Counted from the stretch's first letter, positions 37,101 to 49,272 are shown. The stretch: DNA of 64,000 bases from Ulota crispa (GCA_963920765.1 OY987247.1:17208471-17272470), one strand, 5' to 3'. Numbers and translations: made by a program. Notes: a model not told the origin generated them from the sequence alone.

Positions 37101-40100
37101 CCAAATGAAAGGGCAAAAGAATAATTGAAACTTGAATATATTTTATATAAATTGGTCAATTTTTTTTTAAATGTTTAATTATAGTATAAATATACATGCA
37201 ATATCCAATGCATGCACTTGAAAAATTGGATCAACATAATATAAAATCTAAAGAACCTTGGCACATCAACATTGACTAGCCAAATGAGTGTTGTGATAGC
37301 TATTGGTAATAAACCTAATCATTATGCACAATCTTCATACAAAACTCATTTTCATTAAAAGTTTGTTCAATGATAAGTTTTTCCACAAACTAGGGTTGTC
37401 CCATTATGCAAGCAATTGCAACAAAAACCAAGTTCTTAATATCATCAGTTTAGAAGGACAATCGTCATAATTTGACACTCAAATTCAAAGATCTAAACAT
37501 TTAAAGTTATCTATATATTTCACAAAAGTTGAATACACAACACTAAGACATTTGTTTGTATACAAAATAAATTTTGTAACTTTCAAAAATTTACCTTATA
37601 AGAAATTGAAAGAAATGAACCAAAACTCCAACTCTAGAAAGAATTTGATATGTGTATTATTCAACTTACAAATTCTGAAGAAAGACAAACGCTTCATCAT
37701 TCCACCTAGGTATTGCCCCTGTAACATTATTCCCATGTACATCCCTAGAAAATAACAAATGCCAACAAAATTAAAAACTCTAGGACTACCATAGATCTAA
37801 TATTTAGCAAATTTCACTAAAATATATGGCATTATTAACAAATACAACGACATTGTTAAGTAGATTAAACAAATCAGCTAACATACTGTAACCTAAAAAA
37901 GCAGCTGTTATGTGGCTATATTAGGATGGACCAGTGCATGAAAATTGGGATCAAGTTCAAGTACAAAAACTATTACATTATACTCACAAATCAAATAAGC
38001 TGTTCAAGTTTTCCAACGCTTTAGGGAGCGGGCCAGTCAAGCCAGGATTGTTTGTTACAGATCTGCAAAAATTAGGCGAGCATAATTAGTACCCCTCATT
38101 TATGTGCAATTTCCCAATTTAAACATTCAACTCACATGAACTCATTCATGGGGTAAGTGTTTTAGATTTTGCAATTAGGTTTTAATTGGAGAAATCTACC
38201 AAAATAAATAAACATCCTAGTCTTAGAAAATGGCCACTAGTTTAAACTCACAAGGTTACTAGATTGCTGAGATTCCCAATGCCTTCTGGAATAATGCCAG
38301 AGAGGGAAGCGTTTGATAACACCCTGTCATCACCACCCCCATTCAGAAATAATCAATTCCTTCACAAATTCCAAAACAAAAAGTAAAAAAATACTGTATA
38401 TTTGAATTAAGGAGAATCTACATAATACTCTATATTCTTTGTAAGAGTATCCACAACCTTACATGCAATCACTAACACAAGTGTTTACATCTACTTCTAA
38501 ACAACTCTCAAAATTCTTGTCCTTTACCCTTGCTCTTCAAACCTACCCCACAAATAGTCAATTGACCAATCATCAAATGGAGTATAAGGTAGAGCTCACT
38601 AAACTTAAGATGAACAATGGTTTCAAGGGCCATTACTTGACACACTTAGTTTGAGTGTTAACAGTACATTTTGAGGGGCTTTGAGCATACATCATCCAAA
38701 TATTGTGCATGTTTAACCTTGAGCATGTAAAGATGCAAATGCTCTAAGTATGTGCTTTAAAAATCTAGAATCCACAATTGCATTCTAACATGACCAACCT
38801 AAGATTGGCTCTCCTTTCTTGTACTTGTAATTCTACTAAGCAATCTTCTGCGCCCATTCAATTCCTATTGATTTATTCAATGTTATGAATGGCATGATAG
38901 CAAAACAACATACAAAGTTTACATACACATTTTACAAAATAAAAATGATGGGTTCAATACTTTCAACGTAACAATAAAGGATAAGGCTTGCAAACATAGA
39001 AAAAGTACAATTCCCACCCAAAAAAAAGTCAATTAGTTGAATTGGCAATACGCCATTACTTTGGCACGGTTCAAGCTGCACAAGCTAAACACAAATTCTG
39101 CATTAAATGTCATATTCATTAAAAAGGAACAACTCTTACAAATTGGGACTTTTGGCTTTTTTTTCCAAGGACGCCATATTCATTGAATTGGGAATCTATT
39201 GACTGTTTCTTAATGAAATGAGATATATATCATCCAAAAATACGCTCTTTTTAGATAGAAAATTTGGAATTTTGGACAAAAATTCATTAAATAGGTTTCA
39301 AGTGACCTCCTTAATTGAATTAAGGGGGACTTTTTGGATTCAGGTGAAAAATTATTGGGACCCATGTTTTTCCCCTTTTAACAAATATGATGTTATTAGC
39401 CCTAGTTTGTAAACTAAAATTACACCTTTATGATTTCACAACTTTTGAAACATGCCTATGTCACCAATTTTCACCAAATTCACATTATGGTCTTAAATAC
39501 GTATCGAATATTGATAGAGAGGATAGAACCCACCTTATAAACATGTGTTATAAAATGTCAATATTGACGTTTCATAACCTTGGCATATGGTATCCAAATA
39601 ACACATTTTTTGGTGTACAACGATGCTCATACAAGTAGTGTCCCTACCTTACACAATTCCATGTTAGCTTCAAGAGAGAGGTGAGGTGGCAGAGAGTCTT
39701 ACAAGCCGGTGATTTCGAGATCCCACACAGTCGTGTTCGACTGAGCGCTGAGAGTGGCGTTGGATTTGGCGTTGCAGAAGACGCCTCGCCATGGACTGTC
39801 CGGGACGCACGGCGTCATCTGCGTCTCATTCACAAGAGCGTTCCAGCCTGCGAGGTTGGTCTGCACCTCCGGAGTACTGTTCCAAGCATTCCATAGCTGC
39901 TTCAATGCATACACTGAGAGAACCAAAACAAAACAAAACCACACCCAGCTTGATCAAAACCAACTCCTTACAAAAGCTTTGTAAAAATCCTACAAAACCG
40001 TAGAACCCTACATCTCATTCCCTTCTTTGTTTTGGCCACAGCTAGCACCGAGGGAGACACCAACTCACACTTCTCAAAAAGCCAAAAAGGATGAAAGCAC

Positions 40101-40615
40101 AAGAGCGAAATCGTTAATAGCAAAATGTGCTCCAGCTCAGTTGTTGTTGACTGAGACTTGCCAAGGGTACAGTGTATGCTATGGTTGTCACATAGGGCAA
40201 GATTTGGCTATGAGAAAAGATAGGTGGACGGGACGGACAGATTGGACCAAGGCAGGGTGGTTGTTCCGCGAACGTCAAGGCGCAATTGCAGGGTTGTTTC
40301 CGTATCCATATTATAAAAAAGAAAAGAAGAAAAAAAGTTGAATGTTTGTGTTTGCTTTGGACAAACGGGCAGTTTAGGATTGATCCAATGTGACAACCAT
40401 GACGTATGCAGGTGCAATTGCAATTCCTAAGAATGCTCTAAAAACTTCGGAAGGAGTAAGAAAAAGGGGAGGGTCTTACAGTCCGAGGGAGCGGATCGAA
40501 ACGTCCCTTGATACGCGGGATCAGGCGTATAATTCTGAGCCTCAGCCGAGTGGCTACAAAACAGAATCAGAAACAGAAACAGCAACTGTTCCTGGAGTAT
40601 GAATCTCATCACCAT
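28187..40615 (-). CDS. Leucine-rich repeat receptor-like kinase (19 exons, complete)
   Basis: Exons in gene order: 40615-40480, 39913-39703, 38323-38252, 38062-37988, 37744-37670, 36856-36704, 36199-36101, 35654-35586, 35417-35274, 35070-34996, 34614-34540, 33434-33276, 33153-33065, 32278-32135, 31766-31654, 31121-30911, 30337-30103, 29637-29487, 28600-28187; 2700 nt, 899 aa, all phases fit. A signal peptide ([19 protein letters not shown]...) is followed by an N-terminal cap with [12 protein letters not shown] and SPWRGVFC, then about a dozen LRRs encoded mostly by phase-2 exons of 69-75 nt or multiples. A Cys-rich juxtamembrane segment (LQGNPYC, CVCLQQC) and one TM helix ([20 protein letters not shown]) follow. 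The kinase has [26 protein letters not shown] (RD type), ADFG and [10 protein letters not shown]. The LQGNPYC/LTNNQ region resembles subfamily VIII LRR kinases; no malectin domain is seen. Ligand unknown. Confidence 0.93.
28696..29015. mobile_element. MITE in the last RLK intron (same family as 12692-13089)
   Basis: Inverted ends TTGATGGGTACTCATGAAGT and (complement of right end) TTTCATGGGTACCCTCAAAG. The interior contains ATGACCAATGTTGA and CACAAAGGAAGAAGGG as in the STP copy. T-rich TTTTTTAT sequence occurs on both flanks and may be a target duplication. 320 bp. Confidence 0.83.
32575..32710 (-). repeat. Copy of the GCAGGTAAGGAAAA repeat family in an RLK intron
   Basis: Reverse-oriented match to 11575-11690 and 15890-16010: complement of TTTTCCTTACCTGCTTAA, GGATGAACTTGCACAC and GGATGAAGTTTACTAATATA. 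It lies between the Cys-rich exon (33065-33153) and the TM exon (32135-32278). Confidence 0.6.
33990..34160 (+). repeat. Dispersed repeat shared with 23400-23570
   Basis: Both places have CATGGCAACA followed by a TTGGAAGT motif and CAAGAAAGTGG/CAAAGAAAGTGG with ACTCAAG/ACTCGGTCAAG. Element type not recognised. Located in an RLK intron. Confidence 0.5.
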
Positions 40616-41738
40616 CACTGCAGCATGCTTCCAACACAGGATTGACAGCAATTGAGTACTTACTAGTACACCATAGTGAAACTCAGCTAGCTAGCTACAA
40701 ACGACTTTGCTCCTCTATTCTCGCAGAGTTTGTGCTCAGGATGGAAAAGGGGACTCTGGAATAGTGGAATATGGCGTAGTAAAAATTGGTCTAGCCCACA
40801 CAAGTGCTAGAGAGTAGCGATAAAACACCGTGCAAGGTTCTTGAAACCTCACAAAGTCATAAGATTATTCCGGATGGCTGTCAAGACAAGTGGACGTCGA
40901 CTTGGAAACACTCAGCTTCACGAGAATCTAACAAACAAGCATATCTAGCTACTAGCTCTTTACTACAAAGTACGACTCATCTGGCCGAGGGTGTCCCTCT
41001 CTGAAGTGTGTCGATTCCTCGGAGGAAAGGAGAAGCTGAGAATCGGAAGAGGATCAAGGTAGTCGAGTTCCGTTAGATACCGAGAGTGACAGGGGAGTCG
41101 ACTGTGCAGGGGAGCTTTCCTTTGGAGCCCTGAAAGTCTTGCACTCTTGCCGGCGATGGTTGTCAGCAGGAAAGTTCGGTGCTGCAGCTCTCAGCCTGAA
41201 GAAGGGCCGTCTCTTTCGGAGGCCGGAGAAAATCTAGCATAGTCAGCACCGAAGACTCTAACTTGCAGCAGGGTTGTCCAGAGACTAGGAGTTTCTCCTA
41301 CTTTCGATCGCGTTGCTTAGATAGTGGCCTTGGGAAATTTGGTTGAATTAACATTATTCCCCAAATTTGTTTGTATTTGTGGCATTCTTGAGTTGAATTT
41401 CTTACAAAATCTGGTTGAAGGATGTTGCCTGCCAAAAGTGTTGGCTGTATTCATACAAGGTCCATTTAGTGCTTGGAAAAATGGCTTTCTGACAAATGTC
41501 AAAAATTCCTCAATAAATCCTAAGTGCCTAGTAGTATATTTGTGATTTGGCTTAAGATTTACAGCTCCAATAGGATTTATATGTTATTCAAGTATCCCAT
41601 TTGTATACATCATAAGAGAGTGTATACAATACAACAACATCCTTTAGGAATTAAGGTCCAAAAGCCAATTGAATGAGAGAACTTATTCCTTGGATGCCAT
41701 TAAAAGTGACTTTTGTTATAAAGGACAATAGGGCATGA

Positions 41739-41858
41739 AACACCATATTCATTAAATTGGGAAAACCAGATTCCCAAGTTGTACCCTAATGGTCGGTTTA
41801 AGTTGGTCAACTTAATCCCAAAATGTTACAAAATTCCCAATTTAATGAATATGGTGTT
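41739..41858. repeat. Small foldback element (inverted repeat)
   Basis: Arms AACACCATATTCATTAAATT and complement, about 25 bp each, near a loop with a second short inverted pair (AAGTTGGTCAACTTAA). Related single-arm pieces occur at 39105-39195 in an RLK intron. Confidence 0.75.
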
Positions 41859-44094
41859 ATGACATTTCTAAACAACTATTGCAATGATAGGAAATATTAA
41901 AGCTCAGCACATATACCCATTAGCTCAAAAACAATTTCATGAGCAAGAAGAACTAAACTCATGTTTCATCTTGGTGGTTTTAGATTTTTGATAACTTTTT
42001 TTTTGATTGAGCAGTGGATTGGTTGCTCAAATTTGGGAGTTGTTGGTTATGAAGTGTTATGTACAATATAACATGAAAGCATTCTAAATTTGAAGGAATC
42101 TTTTGCTAAATCTAGATATGCGTCCTTTTGTCCAAAGTAATGCATTTTTTCTGGTTCTTATAAAATTCTCATTTCATTTTTTGATTTTTTTGATTTTTTT
42201 GCCAAATTCTTAATATTTTCTTCAATATTCTAGTGGGTAGTTCCAAGAAACACTTCATGGTTTTATCTCAACCACCGTGAAAATTGGTAATACTAGGTAG
42301 CTCTATGAGCTTTTGAATTTTTTTATAAATAAAATAAAATATGGACATTTTGTAAAGCACTTAAAATAACATATTTGTGAAAATTCAGACTTAGAAATTT
42401 TTTAATGTAAAAGTTATGCACAAAAATACGGAGAAACGGAAATTACCAACAAAAAGACAATTTCCTTTTTGCTTTTTAGAAAATAGTAAAATATTCAAAA
42501 AAAATAAAACAAAAAATGTTCATTTTTTATCTCTTTGAGTAGCTTCACATGATGCAAGTGGTTTTTGGAGGATTTTGTTTTATTTCACCAATGCAGGGAG
42601 AATGGATGCCCACTTTGAGAGCATGTGGAAGGCAGAGAATTCACAGTTTCCTAGAACCCTTTTGCACATCCATGTAATGTCCTATGATGAGCAACTTCCT
42701 TGATTTGTGGCATGAGATTTTCTTTTTTGGACCCAAAATAGTATTAAAAACCCCCAAAACAGCCAAGGTAGACACCTAGTCGGTGGCTAAATAAAAATAG
42801 TAAAGTAACTTAAAAAACAAAAAAAACCATGGAACGTCTATAACTTTGAAGTGAACATTACTCTTAAATTCCAAGTCAAAAAGACTTGGTATGCAAAAAA
42901 TAGGAGCCAAAAACCACGTGCAGGAGGTGAAGGGGACATAAAATAGTACAAGTGTTTCTTGGAATCACCCTAGTACTCTTATGTTGTCTTATTGATAAAG
43001 GTGCAAAATCTTGCAATTATTACAAAAAAAATAGTTTGTGAAAACTACACTAGCCATATTTCATTTATTGCATATTACATTTGTATTAATAACACTACCT
43101 TATACTAATTTAAGAAATATGTGAAATTACGGGGCGCTCTAATATAGTAGTTTGTAGTGATTTTTAAAAATTCGATGTATTTTGGGATGCAACATCTCAA
43201 TATTTTCCCAAAAATATTTTGATTCAAGTGGTCAAAACCTAAAGACATTTTGAGAGCATGCACCTCAACTAGTGAGTGCACAAAGGATGCCATATCCCAA
43301 AGTTGGCCTACCAAGTTGCTTCCAAAGCAGCAACAAAAAAATTGCAATCAAGACTCTACTAGCTAGACAAGAGTGAGAGTCATGCCACACCTTCACACTA
43401 ATCAAACAAAAGTAACTTGAAATTCATCTAAATTAGTACATAAACAGGTCTTACAATGTACAAACCTCTTGCACAAGTGAGAATAGCTTGTATATAGTGG
43501 TGCTTGGATAAGATCAGTTTTTGTAAAAAAACTTTTGAATAGCGTCAAGGTCCCTATTTTCTTTTTTACATTTTAAGTCAGTTGAATGAAGTGTTTCATT
43601 AAAATCAATGCTTGGATATGATCAACAATTTTTTTTCTCCAAAAGCATTGACCTTATCCAGGCACCAATGTAGTATAGTGCATGAATATTCCAACTTGCA
43701 CTCATTTATAATTGATGTCAATAGTGACTTTGATAAATTGATATCACATGCATAGGTAATATAAGCTAGTCACTTTTCAGAAAAGCGGACGGTCTTCCTA
43801 TTGACACAGGAATGCTCACTTTGTGCATTGGGCACTGGCCTCAGAAGCCGTGTGAGTCTTTTCCTGCTACTGTTGGAAAATATCTGAGCTAGGTCTTCAT
43901 TGAAATCATTTGCTTTTCATTGTTTACTTAGTGATCATATTTGAAAAAGCCACCAGAAGTTGAAGGTACAAGGTATTGCTATGGCCACCTCAGTTTCTGC
44001 AACTACCACTTCCAACTAGCAATTTTTGTTAATGCCATCACACCCCCTTGGCTATTATGACCATGTCACCCCCTCAACCCAACACATGTTGCTT

Positions 44095-44570
44095 ATATCC
44101 TTTAACCCTTAAACCACCAAAAGCCCTTTGCGACCAGTACAATACGGGGTATTTTTTTTGTATTTGGAATGGATCCACACCTTTACTATTTTTGAGATCA
44201 ACAAAGAAGTTGGAGAATAGATCAATGCGGTTCTAGTAAGTTACTTGAGATCCCAAATTAAAATTTCTTATTGGTAGCAAATGACAATTATATGTCAGTG
44301 TATATACGGTTATCTATGGTCGTTTAAGGATTAACCCTTAAATGTCTAAGCGTGCGGCCGTGACCAATACAATACGAGGTATTTTTCTTGTATTTGGAAT
44401 GCATTCACACCTTTATTACATCTGAGATCAACAAAGAAGTTGAAATATAGATCAATGCAATCCTAGTGAGCTATTTGAGATCCCAAGATAAAATTTCTTG
44501 ACAAAAGTAAATGTCAATTATATGGCAATGTCTCTACCATACCCTAGGGAAGATTAAGGGTTAAATTGGT
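44095..44570 (+). repeat. Tandem duplication of about 240 bp
   Basis: Copies at about 44095-44335 and 44336-44570 share TATTTGGAATG, GAGATCAACAAAGAAGTTG, ATAGATCAATGC and TTGAGATCCCAA. The junction carries TTAACCCTTAAATGTC, the terminus of the TTAACCCCTAAATG family, so these may be two adjacent or fused TIR elements. Confidence 0.75.
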
Positions 44571-46599
44571 ATTGCCAATACGACTTGCAATCAAATTTTG
44601 TAAAATAAATGTCATTGTAAGATTTTTTTTTCACTTGTTCACTATGATTAGGTTTGTAACTTTGAGCATGATGATAAGTTTATTATGCCAAAATCTAATT
44701 AAAAACATATATATCTATTTTACTAAAGTTGGTCATGATCACCCCAATATTAAAATTCCTATAGAAGGAACTTTTTGGAGATGAGTACTCAAAGGAAAGA
44801 TGTGTATGGATGTTTCTTAGAGACTCATGCATTCAAATCTCAAAAATTCATCACCAATATTTTTTTATCAATTATCATGTAAAATTGTGAATTTTATGGA
44901 AAATAGTTCTCCAAAAGTGGGTTTTTAATTTTTAGGAGTTGAGATTTGGTATGCTTGATTGAGATTGCATAAAAATTAAACACCAATGTTGACAGACAAT
45001 AAAATGTCAATCATACTCAATGCTATGCAAAGTTCTTTGAATGATGTAATAGGGTGTTCTCAATCTTTTTGTCCCCCCCTTGTACACTCTTCATATGCTT
45101 CTTGGCAAAACGTTTTGCAAAGCACTTATGCACATAAGCATGTGGTTCTCTTCTTGTGTACAAAAGTACACTTGGAGGCTGGAGTTTGATGACACACTAT
45201 TCTATTGTTATCTGTAGCATGTGCAAGTTCTATCAAGAGAATAAGGAATTTAAAAGCATCTTGTGTATTGCAATTGATGGGGGGTCATCTTGGTCATAAG
45301 AAGTAAAGTTACAAAAAACCAATTTGATTTGAAAATAAATAAACATGCAAAATGTTTTGGCTACTATGGTTGTAAGGCCTAATTTTAATATTTGATAAGA
45401 CCTACTTCTCATATTTTGTAAATGTCAAACCTATTTTCAATGTACAATTATGGACTATGAAGAATTTGAGCTCAACAAGAGCCCCCTAATGTTTGACAAA
45501 CCAAGCTATTATTTGGCTAGCTTGAGTATAAGAAAAATCACTCATATTTATTGCTATATCAAATGAAGGACCTTAGCCACATGCACAATCCAAAATAATA
45601 CAAAAGACATTGTATTCATAAAATATGTAAATGTTCTCACTAATCATTATCCAAGTATTTCACTCATCTGTTCAAATAGAGTAAAATAGAAATTATGGTC
45701 CTATTGTACATTGATACCCAATTTTTTTTGTCCAATTGAGATAACTTTATAACATGACTTTCATGAGTGCATTGAATTCAAAGTGTGAGCAAAAATAGGG
45801 ATTAGTGATTTGTTTGTTATAGTATAAGTACATATCTTAAGACCCTTTTAGAGATGTTGGAGGGGGCTCTTGGAGGGCTCACATTTTTTGTGTAAAGTTT
45901 GCCAGGCCTTTTTTTAATATTTTCCCAAAATTTATACCATCATGTTAAAGTAGAAATACCATAACGGTTAAAATAAGCCACATTTTAACCTGTAAGATAT
46001 GGGGAATTTTTTGAGAAATTAAGCTCAATCTATGGAGAAACAAGGATAAGAAAGAGTGAAAAAAAATTTACTCAAGAACAAATATTTTATGTAATATAAA
46101 TGTGGATTTAGGGTTTGGACCAATTATAGTTTCATAGATGCACCTTAAACGGCTACCTCTAGAACCTTGTTCCAAAACAAGTTTGAACCAATCAAATGCG
46201 AGGAAATATCATTTTTTCAAAATCTTTTTCAAATTCAACTCTTGTTGGTTTTAGAATAGTTTAGGTTGCCATTATTGGAGGAGTAATCATAACATTGTTA
46301 ACCTTCATTGGGGGTCCCTCTTACTCCTCAAATATGAGAATCCCCTAATGAATGCCATTTGCTAGCTCTGGCCTCCTCTGACCGAGGACCAGTCAACATT
46401 GAGAATTTATAACTAAATCCTCCCGTAGGTATATAGGAAGGAATATTCCTCCACGCCGGGAGATATAAACCCTCGTGAACAATGTTATGAATCGTTTATG
46501 GTATTTCTACCTTATGAACGAAAACTCAGGAGCTGAAGGAAATCTTTCAGGCAGAGTCCAAGCAACGATACATGAGTTCAAACAAGGGACATGCGGGCC

Positions 46600-46745
46600 C
46601 AGATACATGGTAACAACTACGGTCAATACAAAGGGTATCCACCATGGTCAACAAAAGGGCATCAATATGGTTTTAAAAAGGTATCAATATGGTCCACAAG
46701 AGGGTATCAAGCTTGGTCAGCACAAAGGGTATCAGCCAAGGTCAG
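46600..46745 (+). repeat. Imperfect tandem array upstream of TIPIN
   Basis: Five diverged units of about 25-30 bp around GGTCAACAAAAGGGYATCAA. Two plus frames run open through it, giving Gly/Gln/Lys/Tyr-rich or Trp/Ser-rich readings. No known domain is recognised, so coding is not claimed. Confidence 0.7.
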
Positions 46746-46783
46746 CGGCGTCAGCCGACTCAGCCCAAAGAGACGTTATATGG

Positions 46784-46839
46784 TTGGCGGGTCCGCTCAT
46801 CCAGCCACACTGGCTCCCGCACTAACAAAAGGCGGGAAA
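46784..46839 (+). promoter_or_regulatory. Pair of E2F-like sites upstream of the TIPIN gene
   Basis: GGCGGGAAA at 46831-46839 is the exact complement of TTTCCCGCC and fits the E2F consensus TTTSSCGS. A weaker TTGGCGGG lies at 46784-46791. They are about 305-360 bp upstream of the TIPIN ATG. E2F control would fit an S-phase replication-fork gene; this is inference from motif and position. Confidence 0.6.
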
Positions 46840-47144
46840 CACAGTATGAACCTCCGTTTGTCGTTCCGGTGGCGCTCGCATTCTTCAAAGAGATTGCTAC
46901 ACTGCTGTTGTTAACTCTCTACTCTAAAGTTCCCATCCCAATTTCTCCGCCACAGATTCAATAGAGTGGTGGTAGACGTTACCGCAATCGAGCGGCATTT
47001 CGTGCAGTTCATTGAAACAAGATGTGGCTTACTCTCGGAGTTTGAAATTTACCCTGTTTCCATGTCTCGCAGCGTTCTCCTTTGATCTTGATTCTGAACA
47101 AGACCGTCAGAGTGTGAAGAATTTGTAGCTTTGTTTTGAAAAGA

Positions 47145-48790
47145 ATGGCGTCTACTGCCAATCCGACTGGGTGTTACAAATGTGGGAAGACAGATCACTG
47201 GTCGCGGGACTGTCCGTCGCATCCCGCATCCGAGACTCCAGCTCTGGGAGCTTCAACACCGGGGTTTCCAAAGGGGGTGGCAACAGCAGGGGCACAGGCA
47301 GGGCAGAGGTGGCAAGGGAGCACGCAGGGATTGTACAAAAGAAAGGAGCCGTGGGGCGGAGGAGGGTCGTCGAAGCCTTTCGTTGCGAAGGAGAAACCCG
47401 TGAAGGCGCCGGTGGCGCCCCGGCGCATGCCGAAGCTCACCCCGGATTTGCTGCTGGGCGCCGATGGGTTGGGGTATGTGCTCGAGAACATCCCTCGCCA
47501 AGTCTCAATCAAAGGACGTGGCCACGAGGTCGAGGACCTCAAGAGCCTGCTGGAAGCTTATCTTCGTTGGCACCAAACTCTGCTCCCATATTTCTCGTAT
47601 TCTCAGTTCGTGGAGAAGGTCGAGAAAGTGGGCTCCAGCAAACGTGTTCGGGTACTTTCAATCATTGGCTACAACAATTGCCTTCTCGCTCATTCCTTAA
47701 TTGCTCTCTGAAGTCTTGAAATCTAAGAAAGATGGTGCTGTTTGCTTCATTTAATACAATTCCAACACTTGTAGGAATTTTTAGACGATCAGTATAGAAG
47801 TATGGAGAGATCACTTGCAATAGAAGAGCCAAATTAGTGGAGATCAGAGTTTCATCACTCTGTATGAATTCTCTTGCATTAAACTATTGTTGTATGTGTG
47901 GCAGCTTTGCGTCCGAGAATTGCGTCAGAAAATCGAGAAAGGGGAGAAACTGACCATTGACACGACCGCAGTTGTTGAAAATGAGGGTCAGTTACTTCTC
48001 ACATGGCACCACTTCAAAGCAACTTTTTCCATTTAGTTCAATGAATATTCCAGCAATTCTTGGCAGTATGGATGCCTCTACAGCTTATGGAAATTGCATG
48101 AATCAAGGATATTGTCATCCAAAATGGTTTGTAAGCTACTACCCATGCAGACAAATTAGGTCGGCAAAATATTTTTGCTAATTGTGCCCAACATTTGTCA
48201 GCACTTGACATGCTTAAAATATAACTAGGATTTTAGACTTACAACCCAAATCCGATCCTTCCAAAACGCATATTTGGTACCTAACGTGCAAATAGCACCT
48301 CGAAGATAGTAACTTTTGTATTTGTTACATAACAATATATGCTAAATGATCATTGCAGTCAAGGTTTTGGATGGCACGGCTCACGGAGGTTGAGTTTGTG
48401 CGATGCTAGATAAAGAAGTTGATTCACATTCAGCTAACGTTGATCCTGCGTTGACATGATGATGGCGGTTTCTTATTTTGTGCAGAGGAGCCAGTGAGGA
48501 GACATGAAGCAAACAGCGACGAAGAGGAGAATCATGCAGACCCGCCAGTGGACGTGGTGGAGGAGCATCTCCGTGAGGAAACGTCAGTCCAAGTCCCAGA
48601 AGCAGAAGCTGGACATTCACACACTTCGAGGCCTATGCTTGTGATCGGGCAAGCGCCAATTGCAGCGACCCAGCAGGAAATCAAGGAAGAGCAGCGTGCG
48701 CGAATGGAGGCCAACAAGCAGAAAGCTCTCGAGCGAGCCCTTGCTCGCAAGCTCGAATTGGATAAGGCCAACTCTAGTGCACCACCGTAA
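47145..48790 (+). CDS. TIPIN/Swi3/Csm3 replication-fork protection protein with N-terminal CCHC zinc knuckle (3 exons, complete)
   Basis: Exons 47145-47651, 47905-47986 and 48486-48790; 894 nt, 297 aa. An N-terminal zinc knuckle (CYKCGKTDHWSRDC, about residues 9-22) is followed by a Gly/Lys-rich linker. The Swi3/TIPIN domain spans about residues 90-190, with LTPDLLLGADGLGYVLENIP, FKGKGHE-like SIKGRGHEVEDLKSLLEAYL, FVEKVEKVGSSKRVR and LCVRELRQKIEKGE. The tail is acidic then Lys/Arg/Glu-helical. In fungi and animals the family pairs with Tof1/Timeless to stabilise stalled forks and pass checkpoint signals; plant members carry the extra zinc knuckle. The ATG at 47145 starts just before the knuckle. 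Same strand as the U2 gene 290 bp downstream. Confidence 0.92.
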
Positions 48791-49009
48791 CACCAGACCA
48801 CTTTTACAGGCTGCTGCTTTCACAAGGCTTACCCTCGACATCGTACATTTGCTCATGCCGGCTGATCTCAGGTGTGAAGTGTAGTTTTCTAGGGTTTTAG
48901 AGGGTTTTGTAGGTTTATCATATCATTTTTGGACGTGCCACTTGTCAAGGGGTTAGTTAAAGCAATTTTCTCTCAGTGAACTCAAAGTAAAAACAGGACT
49001 GAGGGGTTT

Positions 49010-49054
49010 GTCCCATACTGTTTGGCATAGGGGGAGAATACTTGTGAATATAAG
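49010..49054 (+). promoter_or_regulatory. Plant snRNA promoter: upstream sequence element plus TATA
   Basis: GTCCCATACTG at 49010-49020 matches the plant USE consensus RTCCCACATCG at 8 of 11 positions. TATAAG at 49049-49054 follows after a 28-bp gap and stands about 26 bp before the mature U2 5' end. This is the arrangement of plant Pol II snRNA genes. Confidence 0.75.
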
Positions 49055-49079
49055 TAGGCCTGGTTAAGACGTGAGAAGT

Positions 49080-49270
49080 ATACCTTTCTCGGCCTTTTGG
49101 CTAAGATCAAGTGTAGTATCTGTTCTTATCAGTTTAATATCTGATACGGGGGTCATCGACCTCCATGATATTAATCTAATTATTCTCGGGTGCGAGGCCA
49201 CCCGGCAGCTTGCTGCCCGGCTCCGTGCGCGTCGCCTTGGTCTTGCACTACCTCCTTGGCTGGCGCAGCC
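49080..49270 (+). ncRNA. U2: U2 spliceosomal snRNA
   Basis: The 5' 65 nt match the near-invariant U2 sequence: ATACCTTTCTCGGCCTTTTG start, the branch-site recognition segment GTGTAGTATC and stem-loop IIa (CAGTTTAATATCTGATA). Stem IIb is GGGGTC-ATC-GACCTC, fully paired. GGCAGC-TT-GCTGCC forms stem III. The GGTCTTGCACTACC block is stem-loop IV, the U2A'/U2B'' site. Length of about 191 nt is normal. The single-stranded Sm region reads AATTATTCTCGG (about 49178-49189) rather than the usual uninterrupted U run, which is odd for a functional copy. The exact 3' end was set by the closing stem and is uncertain by a few bases. Confidence 0.95.
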
Positions 49271-49272
49271 CT

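Larger units (their letters stand above)
40616..46430. other. Gene-free spacer between the RLK and TIPIN genes
   Basis: 40616 to about 41310 is the RLK upstream region and is GC-richer than the rest; no clear TATA box. From 41.3 to 46.4 kb the DNA is AT-rich with no exon-like conservation on either strand. It holds a small foldback (41739-41858), a 240-bp duplication (44095-44570) and A/T runs. Confidence 0.6.

Noticed and set aside
47195-47542. 115-codon minus-strand frame opposite TIPIN exon 1
   Set aside because: Antisense shadow of a GC-rich exon with no homology.
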